A stretch of DNA of 64,000 nt from Hyaloscypha bicolor E (Eukaryota > Ascomycota > Leotiomycetes > Helotiales > Hyaloscyphaceae): the NCBI RefSeq assembly GCF_002865645.1, contig NW_020194684.1, positions 1,689,241 to 1,753,240 of the forward strand, written 5' to 3'. The translations under genes and the position numbers were made by a program. The notes under the pieces are model-generated. The model was not told the origin of the DNA. It ran no database searches and was given only the letters and a program-made list of their open reading frames with translations. Numbering within the stretch: the first letter of the stretch is position 1; each line of letters begins with the position of its first letter. This document shows, piece after piece, positions 48,301 to 61,850 of this stretch.

Positions 48301-50681
48301 ATAATACTATAATTTAGATCTATTTATAATAATAGAAATAAATATATCTAAAGAAATAGTTACTAGTTTACTCTTTTAATAAGATCTAGAAATAGGCTTT
48401 TAGTATCTTATAGCTTATTTTTTTAAACCTATACTTTTAGTAAAACTTAATTATAATATATATAATAAGAAAATATTTGCTATAATATAAGTATTAGAGA
48501 AATAGAAAGCTAAGCTAGAAGGCTTTTAAAATACTTTCTTTAAAATCTATTCTAATTACTATATCTTAAAATATTTTATAACTACTAAAAAGCTTTTTTT
48601 TTAATAAGCTAGATAAGCTAAACTTTTATTTTACTATTATTTTAAGCTTATATATTATTTTAGAAAATTAAATAAATAAATAAATATTTTATTATAAAAA
48701 TAAGATAAAGTAAATATTTAGGGCTAGATTAAAAAGAAGTTATAAATTCAAGTACTTTTCTCTAAAAATAAGATTAATCTAGAAATTATCTATAATTTAT
48801 AACTTATAGTAGTACTTTATAAAGTCGGCTTACTTAATTCGGAATTCGGCCCTAAAAACCAAATATATATAAAAGAAAATACTTTTATTAGAGATATAAT
48901 TTCTTTAGAAAAAGATATTTTCTTAGAAGCTTTATTAGTAAACTCTATTATAATAGCCTTTATAGAAGTACTATTAGAAGCTTTTACTAAATATAGTAGT
49001 TTATAACTTATAAATAAGATTTTATAGAATAATTATATATTACTGGATTTAAAAAAGCTATATATAATAACTTAAGCTAAAAGTAATATCTAGATATTAT
49101 AAGACGGCCTCTTTTTATATTATAGGAGATTCTATATTACAGAAAACGAAATAATCTCCGGATTACTTTTATAGATTATTCTAATTTATAAAATATATAA
49201 TAAATTTCTTTCTAGATATTCTAGATATATAAAGCTCTATTAGCTATTAAAAAAGCAATATTACTAGCTATTTATAAGTAAGAATATTAATTAATACTAT
49301 AGTAATTACTATACTTATAGGAAATTATATATATTTAGAAATAAAAAGTCTAGTTTACTTTATTTTCTTCTAGTTTCTAATTACTTCTAATAATATATTA
49401 CTATAGATTTTAAGAGCTATCTAGAAAGCAAATTAAACTATAATATAGTTACTATATTTATAGATTACTTATTTAAGTATCTAATTATAATTCTAGTATA
49501 AGATATAATTATAGCTAAATAGCTAATACTTCTATTTTTATTCTATATAATATATTAAATAAATATTTCAGAAATAATTATATTAGATTAAGAACTCTAA
49601 TTTATATCTGATTTTTAAAGCGAATTCTATATAAGAATTAATATAAAGCTTAAGCTCTTAATAACTAATTATATCTAAATAAATAAATAAATAGAGATTA
49701 TATCTATATATTAATTATTACTAGAATAACTAGAATAAATAAGTCGCTATAATTAATTATTAATAAGCCTTTCTTTAGTATAAAACTATTAGTTAGTTCC
49801 TATTTATAACTAAAAAGAACTATAAGCCTTATATTTCTCTAAATTAGAACTTTCTTATTAAAGCTAATTTATCTAAAGAAAAGCTAAATAGAAATAAAGC
49901 TAAAGTATTAGTAAATTAATTATATAAATTATAGTGACTTATTTAAAGCTATATAGAATAAATATAGAAATAATATATAATATAAACTAATAAATATTAT
50001 TATTTAATTAATTTCAAAGTTAGAAATAAAATATAAGTTATTATAAAGTACTAGAAATCTAATTATCTGAGCTAGAAGCTAGAGAACTAAATAGAGGGCC
50101 TATTTAAAATTCTAGAATAATATAGTTATTTATTTATTCTAAAACTACCGGAAACTATAAAGATATATCTAGTTTTCTATATAGAAAAGCCATAAAAAAA
50201 ACCTCTAGAGTTCTTTATTAAATTAAGTAAATCCGGAACTACTTTTATTAATATTAGAGAATAATAAATAAGAATATAATATTAAATGAATTATTATAGT
50301 TAAGCTAATAAAAAATAAGCTAAAATATAGAATTTAGTAGATTAGTTAGAATAAAGATCTAGTATAATATCTAGCTTTAGTACTAAATAATAGCTCTTTA
50401 GTTTTATAGAGTTTCTATAATAATAATATTAATATACTAGAACTTTTATAAAACTTATATTACTAGCTAGATTATATAAAAAATAATATTTATCTAGAGT
50501 TATATAGAAATAATAATAAATCTTTTTAGATTATATAATAAAGGTACTAGTCTTTTATATATAATATTTATATTCGAGATACTAGTTTTATTTTAGAAGA
50601 AAGTATAATATAAAATTAGATAAATTAATATCTTTTATAAAGCTCGGAAATAAGCTTATTATAAAGAAAAGAAAAGAGTAA

Positions 50682-50955
50682 TATTATAATTTCCAGATAT
50701 CCGGTATTTGAGATATTTTACTAGATACTAAATATCTTTTATATATATATAATATAGCTATTTTATTAGAGAAATATATTTGAAATATACTAAAAATATT
50801 TAGAAAACTAAGTTTCTTTAAAACTAATATATTATAAGATATATATACTTTCTTATAACCTTTTATATTCTAGTTTTCTTTTCTTTAGCTTTAAATCGTC
50901 TTTATAAAAGACCTTTTATCTTACTTTCCAAGCCTTAAATACTATATCTATAATA
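50682..50955 (+). repeat. 3' LTR of Gypsy A
   Basis: 274 bp, same length and termini as the 5' LTR; preceded by the polypurine tract and followed by ATATA, the target duplication. Confidence 0.85.
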
Positions 50956-53836
50956 ATATACTAATATTTTAAAGCTATTAACTAGCTTAATATCGAGTGC
51001 CTTTATTAATAATATAGAATATAGGCTTATTAGAAATATAGAAAATATTATTAATAATAAAGTAATTAAAGCTAATATTATTTTTTAAATTAAACTTGAA
51101 TTATTTTAGTAATTATCCGAATTTCTAGTATTATTTATAATATTTTATAAGTATTTAAAGGCTTTTATATTAATATTATAGCTTGTTTATTCTAATATAT
51201 TTTAGAGCTTACTAATAAATAAATAACTAAAATAGAAATAGAAATATTATAATTCGATTTTTATAAGAAAATAGAAGTTATAAGTAAAGAATTCGAAAAT
51301 AATACTTTTTAAAGTATAAAAGAATATTTAAAACATTATATTATAGATATAAAATATTTAGTAAAAATAATAAGATAATTAGTAAAATTATTAAAATAAA
51401 TTTCTAGTTTATTTATATTAACTAAACTAAATAAAAATAAAGTTTTTATAAATATAATATAGAATTATACTTATCTAATTAATATTCTTATTATTATAAA
51501 TCTAATACTAAACTAAATATTAACTTAATTTTTAATAGTTTTATTAAGTTTAATACTATTATTAGTTTATTATAAAGCTTGAAATTAGTTAAAACTAGTA
51601 ATTAAAAATCTAGAGGCTCTAGTATTAATTATAATTCTATAAAAGTAATAAGTATTATATTTTAAAATATTATTAATTATAAATATCTAAATGTTTTTTA
51701 TTTATTTAATATATTTTAAAATATAGTTTTTATTTATTATCTAATATATAAAAGAAAGAGAAATGAGGTTATTTATAAAAATATTAATTATAGAAGTAAT
51801 AGAAATAGAAGCTATAGAAATAGCTAGAAAAATAAAATAGAAATTAGAATAATATTTCTTTTTTTTATTTATTTCTACTAGTAAAGTATTAAAAGTATTA
51901 TTTACTAGTTTATTCTTATTATTTTTATTATTTTCTTTTCTTTTAAATTTAGTAATATACTATATATAAGTATTACTAAAGTATTTATTAAAGTTATAAG
52001 TATTTCGGAATCTAAATTAATAAATATTTTTATTTTTAAATCGAGTTTTTTTAGTTTCTTATTTCTTTAATATATATTTCTATAAATAGTATTCGGGTCT
52101 CTTATATATAAAATATAATTATTATAATTATAAGACTTAAAATAGTTATTATAGATTTCGAAATTATACTTTGGTTTATATTAATAATTTTCGAATAAAT
52201 AGTAGTTTAAAGAATTTTAAGAATAATATTATTAATTAGTAAAATAAGTTTTAATAATAATTTATTACTTCTTTTTATAAGTAATAATAAATAATTAGAG
52301 CTTATTAATAAGCTAGCCGAGATTATTAAAAGAATTCAAGACTATATATTAGTATTCTAATAAACCTTAATAAAAAGTAATAATTTTATTATATAGAAAT
52401 TCGGTATTTTATAAAATAAAAATAAAGCTATATTATAATTTATATAGATTATTAATTAGTATTTAAATAAGCTCGAATATTGTTTTTTAGAGTCTTTTAT
52501 TATTATAATTACTAAAATAATAATATTTTATTTATTTAAATTTTAATAATAGAAATTAAAGCTTTTAAAAAAACTATAAATATTTAAATAAGCTTTTATA
52601 TATATATATTAAAAGAGCTAGTTATTATAAAAGCAGTCTTATATTAGTTCTTTTAATATAATAAGAAAAGCTCTTACTAGTATCTTTTCTAAAAGCTTTA
52701 TATATTAGTAAATATTAAGAAAAATAATAAGTTTATAATTAAAATTACTATTAGATTTATTAGATTTATTATATTTTTACTCTTTTATATAAATTTTAAT
52801 AACTTTTCTAATAAGTTTTATAATTAAAGGAAATTAGAAATTATTTAAATATAATTATAGTAATAATAATAGAAATATATTATTTATTTCTAGAGCTTTT
52901 ATATTAATATATAAATCTAGTAAAAATATAAGATATAATAGTAAAAGAGATAATAGAAAAAGTAATAGTATAAAAATATTAAAAATAATAAGTTCTAAAT
53001 ACTTATTCTTTATAAAAATAATAAAGCCTAAAAGAATTAGTTTCTTAATAAAATCTAGTCTAGCTACTAATATATTCTGGTTTAATTATATATATTATTT
53101 ATTTTCCTTTATAATAATATATATAATATTTATAATAGTATTAATATTATTATTCTATTATATAATATTATTATTATATTAAAGAATCTTATATAAATAT
53201 AATATTTCTAGAAGTTTAAATTTATTAAAGTTTCTTTAATAAATAAAATTCTTAAAATTATATCTAAATAGCTTCTAAAGATTATTATTAGCTATTTTAT
53301 AAAGAATATATTAAAATAGTTTAATATTTAAGAACTTAATTATCTTATTTATTCTAGTAAAGTTTAGATTAATTCTATATCTTTATTTTCTTATATTAAT
53401 TTCTTATAATTATTATTATTTATAGAATAATTAGATTAAATAAATCTAATAAAACAATTATTTATTGTAGTATATTTTACTATTATATATTTTATAGACT
53501 TATATCTAGTTTAAGATATAATAGTTTATAAGAAAAATAAATTTATAAAATAAATAATTTATAAAAGATATTATATTTGAGATAAAAAATTTAGGAAGTG
53601 AAATTTAAGAAATAAAATATTAAGATTTCAGAAGAACTTAATAATTCTAAAGCTTAAGAGCTCTAGAGATTTAAAAAGAAAATAGTTTTTAAGAGAGTTT
53701 TATAGAAATTAAATAGAAATAGAATAGAATAATTAAATAGCTAATTATTTTAGTATTTAGTAAAATTAAATACTTTTCTTATTTATATAACTAAATTATA
53801 AATAATAAAACTAATAAATATTTTTCTTTTTAATAT
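50956..53836. other. AT-rich spacer between two inverted Gypsy copies
   Basis: 2.88 kb. Since Gypsy A inserted into a Copia element, the 5' part of that Copia should continue here, and 2.8 kb plus 2.8 kb fits the usual Copia length. I could not read a Copia domain in it, so this remains an inference. No gene. Confidence 0.35.
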
Positions 53837-54110
53837 TATTATAAATATAGTATTTAGAACTTAGAAAGCAAAATAAAAGATTTTTTATAAAAATAATTTA
53901 AAGCTAAGAAAGAGAAAACTAGAATATAGAAAACTATAAGGAAATATATATATCTTATAATATACTAGTTCTAATAGAGCTTAGCTTTCTAAATATCTCT
54001 AGTATATTTCAAGTATATTTTTTTAATAAAGTAGCTATATTATATATATCTAAAAAATATCTAATATCTAGTAAGATATCTCAAATACTAAATATCTAGA
54101 AATTATAATA
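53837..54110 (-). repeat. 3' LTR of Gypsy B
   Basis: 274 bp, reverse complement of the Gypsy A LTR, ending AAATTATAATA on the plus strand. Confidence 0.82.
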
Positions 54111-57100
54111 TTACTTCTTTCTTTAAAATAAACTTATCTCTAAGCTTTATAAAAGCTATTAATTTATCTAATTTTATATTATTTTCTTTTCTAAAATAAA
54201 CTAGTATCTTAAATATAAATATTATATATAAAAGACTAGTATTTTTATTATATAATTTAGAAGAATTTATTATTATTTCTATATAGTTCTAAATAAATTT
54301 TTTTTTAATATAATCTAGCTAATATTATAGGTTTCATAAAAGTTCTAATATATTAATATTATTATTATAGAAACTCTATAAAACTAGAAAACTATTACTT
54401 AGTACTAAAGCTAGATATTATATTAGATTCTTATTTTAACTAATCTAATAACTTTTATACTTTAGCTTATTTCTTATTAGCTTAACTATAATAACTTACT
54501 TAATATTATATTCTTATTTATTATTCTCTAGTATTAATAAAAGTAGTTCCAGATTTATTTAACTTAATAAAAATTCTAGAAATCTTTTTATAGCTTTTCT
54601 ATATAAAAAACTAGATATATTTTTATAATTTCTAATAGTTTTAGAAGAAATAAATAGCTATATTATTCTAGAATCTCAAATAGGCCTTTTATTTAGTTCT
54701 CTAGCTTCTGGCTTAAATAATTAGATTTCTAGTACTTTATAGTAACTTATACTTTATTTCTGACTTTAAAATTTAATTAGATAATAGTATTTATTAGCTT
54801 ATATTATATATTATTTCTATATTTACTTTATATAGCCTTAGGCAAGTTACTATAATTTATATAATTAATTTACTAATACTTTAACTTTATTTATATTTAG
54901 CTTTTCTTTAGATAAGTTAGCTTTAATAGAAAAGTTCTAGTTTAGAGAAATATAAGACTTATAGCCTTTTTTTAGTTATAAATAAGAACTAGCTAATAGT
55001 TTTATATTAAAGAGAGGCTTATTAATAATTAATTATAATAATCTAGTTATTCTAGTTATTCTAGTAATAATTAATATATAGATATAATCTCTATTTATTT
55101 ATTTATTTAGATATAATTAGTTATTAAGAGCTTAAGCTTTATACTAATTCTTATATAGAATTTACTTTAAAAATCAGATATAAATTAGAGTCTTTAATCT
55201 AATATAATTATATCTTATATAGGAATTATAATTAGATACTTAAATAAGTAATTTATAAATATAATAAACTATATTATAGTCTGATTTACTTTCTAAATAG
55301 CTATTAAAATTTATAGTAATATATTATTAGAAATAATTAGAAACTAGAAGAAAATAAAGTAAACTAGACTTCTTATTTCTAAATACATATAATCTCTTAT
55401 AAGTATAATAATTACTATAATATTAATTAATATTCTTGCCTATAAATAGCTAGTAATATTACTTTTTTAATAGCTAATAAAGCTTTATATATCTAGAATA
55501 TTTAGAAAGAAGTTTATTATATATTTTATAAATTAGAATAATTTATAAAAATAGTTCGGGAATTATTTTATTTTCTGTAATATAAAGTTTTCTATAATAT
55601 AAAAGAAGACTATCTTATAGTATTTAGATATTACTTTTAGTTTAAGCTATTATATATAGCTTCTCTAGATCCTGTAATATATAATTATTCTATAAGATCT
55701 TATTTATAAGTTATAAACTACTATATTTAATAAAAGCTTTTAATAATACTTTTATAAAAGCTATTATAATAGAGTTTACTAGTAAAGCTTTTAAGAAAAA
55801 TTTTTTTTAGGGGAATTATATCTTTAATAAAAATATTCTTTTTTAGAAAGTTTTTAGTATATACTTGGTTTTTAGAGCTAAATTCCGAATTAAGTAAGCT
55901 AATTTTATAAAGTATTACTATAAACTATAAACTATAAATAATCTCTAGATTAATCTTATTTTTAGAAAGAAGTACTTAAGTTTATAGCTTTTTCTTAATT
56001 TAGTTTTAAGTATTTATTTTATTTTATTTTTATAATAAAGTATTTACTTATTTATTTAATTTCCTAAAAATAATATATAAGCTTAAAGTAATATTAGAAT
56101 AAGAGCTTAGCTTATTTAGCTTATTAAGAAAAGAGCTTCTTAGTAATTATAAAATATTCTAAGATATAGTAATTAGAATAGATCTTAAAGAAAGTATTCT
56201 AAAAGTTCTTTAGTTTAGCTCTTTATTTCTCTAGTACTTATATTATAATAAGTATTTCCTTATTATATATATTATAATTAAGCTTTATTAGAAGTATAAT
56301 TTTAGAAAAATAAACTATAAAATACTAAAAGTCTATTTCTAGATCTTATTAAAAAAGTAGACTAGTAATTACTTCTTTAAATATATTTATTTCTATTATT
56401 ATAAATAGATTTAAATTATAATATTATAGAACTAGAATAGAAATTATAGCTTTTTTTAGATAAGTAAAAGCCTTTTAATATTATTTGAACTATTTAAAAG
56501 AAATATTCTTTTTTATAAATAAGATAAGAAATTTAGTAATTTATTTATATTCTCTAATAAAATATTTATAAAAGTTATAAAAGCCGAGAAAGAACTATAT
56601 ATTCTTAATTATTTTTAGAAATTACTAGTTATATATTACTTTAACTTTATTAGAATCTATTTTAATATTAGATATAAAGATAATAAAGTTTAAATATTTT
56701 ATATATATAACTTTAAATTCCGATTTCTTAATATTTACTTAGAGGCTAGTAAGATATAAATGATCTAGTACTTTTTATATATATTATTTATACTTTATTA
56801 AGTCTTCTAAATAAATAAGAATATTATTAAGATATATTATATAAAAGTTATTTAGATATTTAAAGAATATATTATTTATATAATATTAATATATAGCTAG
56901 GCTATTTATAAAGCCTTCCTAAAAAATATTATATTTATATATTTTATAATAGATATGAAATATTATTAGCTTTTAAGAGTTCGGGCTTATAGTTATATAA
57001 TAGAAAGCTTAATAAATATCTAATTTAATATAGATCTTAGCTTTAGATAATTAACTTAAAGTTTTATTAATAAGTAAAAAGAAATATTAATTCTTTTAAG

Positions 57101-60100
57101 TAATATTATTTAGATAGTAGAAATTAATATAGAAATATAAACCTCTATTTACTTTCTTTATAAAAAGAATTAATAAAGTAAAGAGAGTTTAATTAGCTTT
57201 AATAAAGCCTTTAGCTAGATTATTTTTTAAGAAATACTTAATTTTTAGAAGCTTTTAAGTAAACTATTACTAGAGGAATTAATATCTAATATTCTTAGTT
57301 TTTTTAGGCCTTTAATCTAAATCTTATAATTATATAATTTATAAAAAGAAAGAAAATTAGATTTCTTTTTAGAAAAAATAGAAATATATTTCTTGAGTTC
57401 CGAAAATAATATTTTTTATAATTACTAAAGCTTTATTTCTTCTAATTATTAATTCTCTAGGCCAGAAATAACTTCTTTTTTCCGAGCTTTAAGCTTTTTA
57501 TTAATCTTATAAATAAAGATTTAACTAATAATATTATTTTTTTCTCTTAGTTATATAATTAAATATTATAGAAATAAGAATAGCTAAATCTAATATTTAC
57601 TTTTTATTAAGGATTTCTTCTGGCTTTTTTGGCTTTTATTTAGATATTATATCTTAATTAAGCTATAAAAGCTTCTTTTTTATAGTTTTATATAATTTTC
57701 TCTAATTAGTTTAAAAGAAAAAAGATTACTTAAAAATAAAAGATTTCTAGAAATAGCTTATAATAGAATTTCATTAATTAGTATTTTTTTTAATATTTCT
57801 TATTAGATTACTTTTCTAGCTATTATTAAGAAATACTAATAATATAACTAAATTATATAGATTTAGGCTTTTTTTTTATTTTAGCTATATAAGCCTATAT
57901 CTTTTATAATTAACTAGAATATTAATATATACTATCTATTTTCTACTAAGAATAATATTATAATCTTTAAGATTTAGAATAATTATAAGTATATTAATAT
58001 TTTATTTATTAATTAGAAATAAATTTTTTATATATTTTTTAGTAAATTTAATTAGCTTTTTATTAAAACTATATATAATATAAGATAAGAAAAAGAGTTA
58101 TAGTTTTATTTCTAAGAATTATTTTATAAACTAAATAAGCTTTATATTAATAAAAGTATAATTATTAGCTCTAGTATTAATAAGAGAAAAAGACTTAATT
58201 TCTAATTTATTTATACTAATAATATAAGGTATTATAAGAATATTTTCCTTTATTAGATAAATTAAATTAATCTTTACTAAATCTATATTATAAGCCTCTA
58301 AAATAGAAACTTTTTTTTAGAAGTATTTGTTTTCTGGTTTTATACTAGAAATAAAGCTCAAATTCTCTAAATATTTTATTAAAATAATATATTCTAGTAA
58401 AATAGAAACTAAGCCTAGCTTAATTCTAGAAAGAGCTATTTTAGTTTTCTTATTATATAAAACTAGATAGTATTTAATATAGTAGCTAAATTTATTATAA
58501 TTATAGTATTTAATAATTAAGAGATTTTTAATCTTTATAAAATATTACTTATATTTATAAAAAAATATATATTTAATAAAAATAGTTAATATAGGCTTTT
58601 TAAGTTCTTTTTTAAAAATATACTTTTTAGAAATATATAGAAATATAATACTAGAAATAAACTTAATTATAATAGCTTCTATTTTCTTATACTTTTTAGT
58701 TTTCTTATATATAGCTTTAATTTACTAATTATTAGTAAAATAATATTAAATAAAATAAGTAATATTAATAGAAGAATTATTATAGTATATATATATATGA
58801 ATTTCTAGAGCTTTAATAAAAGCTTCTTATTTAGTTTATATTTAATATCTTAAAAACTAATAATATTTTTTATAAATAGTTATAAGAAGAAAATATAAAA
58901 CTCCTGAAATATTTAACTAAAATATATCTAAAGCTTATTAAAGTCGCGGCAAGTATTTTATATCTTATTAGAATTAGAATATAGCTTTTTTTAGATAAGA
59001 ATAGAACTCTAAGAACTAATAGTACTAATTTGAATTATTTTTATTTATATAAGAATTAATTAAGGCAAGAATATTATTAATAAGTCTATTAGAAATATAA
59101 ATAATCTTGAAATTCTTAAATAAATATAAATTAGTATTTTCTTATAGCTTATTCTTAATTTAAACTAGCTAGTTATTAAAAATAGTATAATTTCTAGTAA
59201 AGAGAATTAGATCTAGAAGCTTAGTAACTCTAGTATTTCTAAAAAAAAAGCATGAGATATAGAAGATCCTAAATAGAAATAAGTAAGAAATAGTTCGGAA
59301 CTTTTTAGAGAAGAATTCGAAGTAGCTAGAGCTATAGAAATAATAAAAGCAAATAAAGTAAAAGCGGCTAAAACTATTATAAACCAATTTATTATAGCTA
59401 TATAATATTTAATATTATTCTCGAGTTTAGTATTATAGAGCTTAGTATTCTCGAGAATAGCTTTATTATAATTATAAGTATTCTTATATAAAAGAGCTCT
59501 TTAAATATTCTTTTAATAATTTTTTATAATAATATTAATATTTAAAAATAAGAAATTAGACTTCTTGGTCTATTTATATAACTCTCTAGTAATAATATAG
59601 TTATTAATATCTAGAAGCTTTAAAATAAAAATAAAGAATTCTATTTCTATAAACTTATTTATAAATTTTCTAGAAATATTAATAGAATATTTAGTTCGAG
59701 AAAAGCTACTAATAAAATAACCTGAACTAGTAAGAGCTTTACTAAAAGCCTTAATAGAAGTTAATATAGTTTCTAGTTATATAATATTCTAGGAAATTAA
59801 CTTATTATACTTTTCTTTTATTATATTTTTTCTAGTAATCTTATTACTAGTATATATATATAGAGCTTATAAGATTATAAAATAGGGCTTAAGAATAATA
59901 GTTAGATTACTAACCTATAAGTACTTATTATTCTAGAACTTAATTAAAAAGTAATCTTTATTTAAGGTTCTTTAATTTTCGGGTTTTCGGAAAGAATTTC
60001 TAATATATTATTAATATATATTTATAAAGATATAAATATCTAATTTCTCTAAAAATTCTAAAGCTTTTTACTTTTATTATTCTGGAATCTATTACTTGTA

Positions 60101-60193
60101 TTTCTAAGGTTCTATTATCTTAGTAATACTTATATTTCTAAATTAGTTTATTTGAAATTCTTTATAGAATTAAAAGAAATAAGCTTTAAATAC

Positions 60194-60467
60194 TATTATA
60201 AATATAGTATTTAGAGTTTAGAAAGCAAGATAGAAGGTTTCTTATAAAAACGATTTAAAGCTAAAAAAGAGAAAACTAGAATATAAGAGGCTATAAAGAA
60301 GTATATATATTTTATAATATACTAGTTCCGAAAAGATTTAGCTTTCTAAATATCTCTAATATATTTCAAGTATATTTCTCTAATAAAGCAGCCGTATTAT
60401 ATATATCTAAAAGGCATTTAGTATCTAGTAAAGCATTTTAGATACCAGATATCTAAGAATTATAATA
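60194..60467 (-). repeat. 5' LTR of Gypsy B
   Basis: 274 bp, reverse complement of the Gypsy A LTR. It begins TATTATAAATATAG on the plus strand. Less decayed than its partner in places (contains 'aaaacgatttaaag'). Confidence 0.82.
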
Positions 60468-61850
60468 TTAAACTTCTTTAAGTTTTTTTAAACTTTCTTT
60501 AATTTTTATTTAAGCTTTTTTCTGAATTTCTTTTTTATTTCTTTTAATACTTATTAATTTATTAATACTTATTTAATTAATATTTCTATATTCTTAATTT
60601 ACTTTTATTATTTTTATTATTTTAAGAATATTACTAAGTTTCCTGATTTTATTTATATTAAAAGTAATAATTATTTAATATATAATTATTATTATTCTAA
60701 AAATAAGAAATATAATTTTATAAACTATAAATTTCTTCTTTTATTTCTTATTCTAATATTATTTAAGATTTTTTAAATATATATAATATAATTAAATTAC
60801 TTTTTTTAAATATATATAATATAATTAAATTACTTTTTTTAAATTATTAATATATATAAATATTTTTTCTAATCTTAATCTAAAAGAAAAAGGCTATTAC
60901 TACTTTTTTTTTATATTAAATTATATATATTTCTTATATTAAAGCTATTATTTAAAACTAATAAATTCTTTTAATAATTTAAAAAATAAGTTAAGTAATT
61001 CTTACTAGCTTAATATAAGTATAAAATACTTTTAAAAATATAATTAATATTAAATAATATTAAATAATATTAAATAATATTAAATAATATTAAATAATAT
61101 TAAATAAGTTTATTTCTCTCTTATTTCTTACTAATATAATAGCTAATAGCTTTCTAGATTAATTTATTATTTATTTCTTAAAAGAATTCTAATAAGAATA
61201 AAAATAAAAATAATAGAAAGTAATTATAAAAATAAAGTATTTATAGAATATAGAAATTAGAGTTTTTAAAGTTTTTAATAATTTTCATATAACTTTTCCA
61301 AAAATAAATATATAGTTTTTAATAGCTTTCTAATAAAAGTATTAATTTTTTATTTTTCTATTTAACTAATAATATTATAATATTACTTTTCTTTTAAAAT
61401 ATTCTTATAATTCTTAAGCTATATTCTCCAGATTACTTAATAGTTTCTATATATTATTTACTAATAAATAACTTCTCTAATAAATAAGATATTTCTTCTT
61501 TTTTTACTTTTTTTATATATTATAATAGATTTTATTTTAAATTTCTCTTTATTTTTAATCTTAACTAGTTCTAATTCTATTATAGTACTAGCTTATAAAT
61601 ATTATAGATTTAATATAATAGTAATAATTTCAAGTAATATATTTATTTCTATATTTCTATAACTTAAAATTTTAAAAAAACTAAAATATTTATTTATTAG
61701 CTTTATACTAGATTATAACTATTAAATATTCTTTATATATTAAAGTTTTTATTAATATATTTTTTATTAATATATTTATTACTTCTTATTATTACTTTTT
61801 ATTAGTTTACTAGTAATATATAATACTATTATATAATTATAGAAATACTA
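60468..61850. other. AT-rich DNA with short tandem repeats
   Basis: No gene. A 33-bp unit (tttaaatatatataatataattaaattac...) occurs twice at about 60775-60845, and a 10-bp unit (aatattaaat) about six times at 61045-61105. Otherwise unassigned. Confidence 0.5.

Larger units (their letters stand above)
44249..50955 (+). mobile_element. Complete Ty3/Gypsy element A, RIP-degraded
   Basis: 6.7-kb element with 274-bp LTRs at both ends and the pentamer ATATA on each side (44244-44248; 50956-50960). Plus-strand order: gag (about 44900-46500), zinc knuckle at 46233-46280 with all three Cys and the His as Tyr, protease near 46565 (D-T-G-A reads N-T-R-A), reverse transcriptase about 47500-48150 (YFDD reads YFNN at about 47893), RNase H and integrase to about 50200, then a purine tract (aaagaaaagaaaagag) before the 3' LTR. 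Every frame is stop-ridden; inactive. Confidence 0.85.
53837..60467 (-). mobile_element. Ty3/Gypsy element B, inverted copy of A
   Basis: 6.63-kb minus-strand copy of the element at 44249, with 274-bp LTRs at 53837-54110 and 60194-60467. The gag is readable near 59169-59387 on the minus strand (LDLILFTRNYTIFNN against LTFFIRDYTIFNN in A). The pol region has the same layout reversed. The pentamers outside the LTRs (AATAT and TTAAA) do not match, unlike in copy A. Inactive. Confidence 0.82.
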
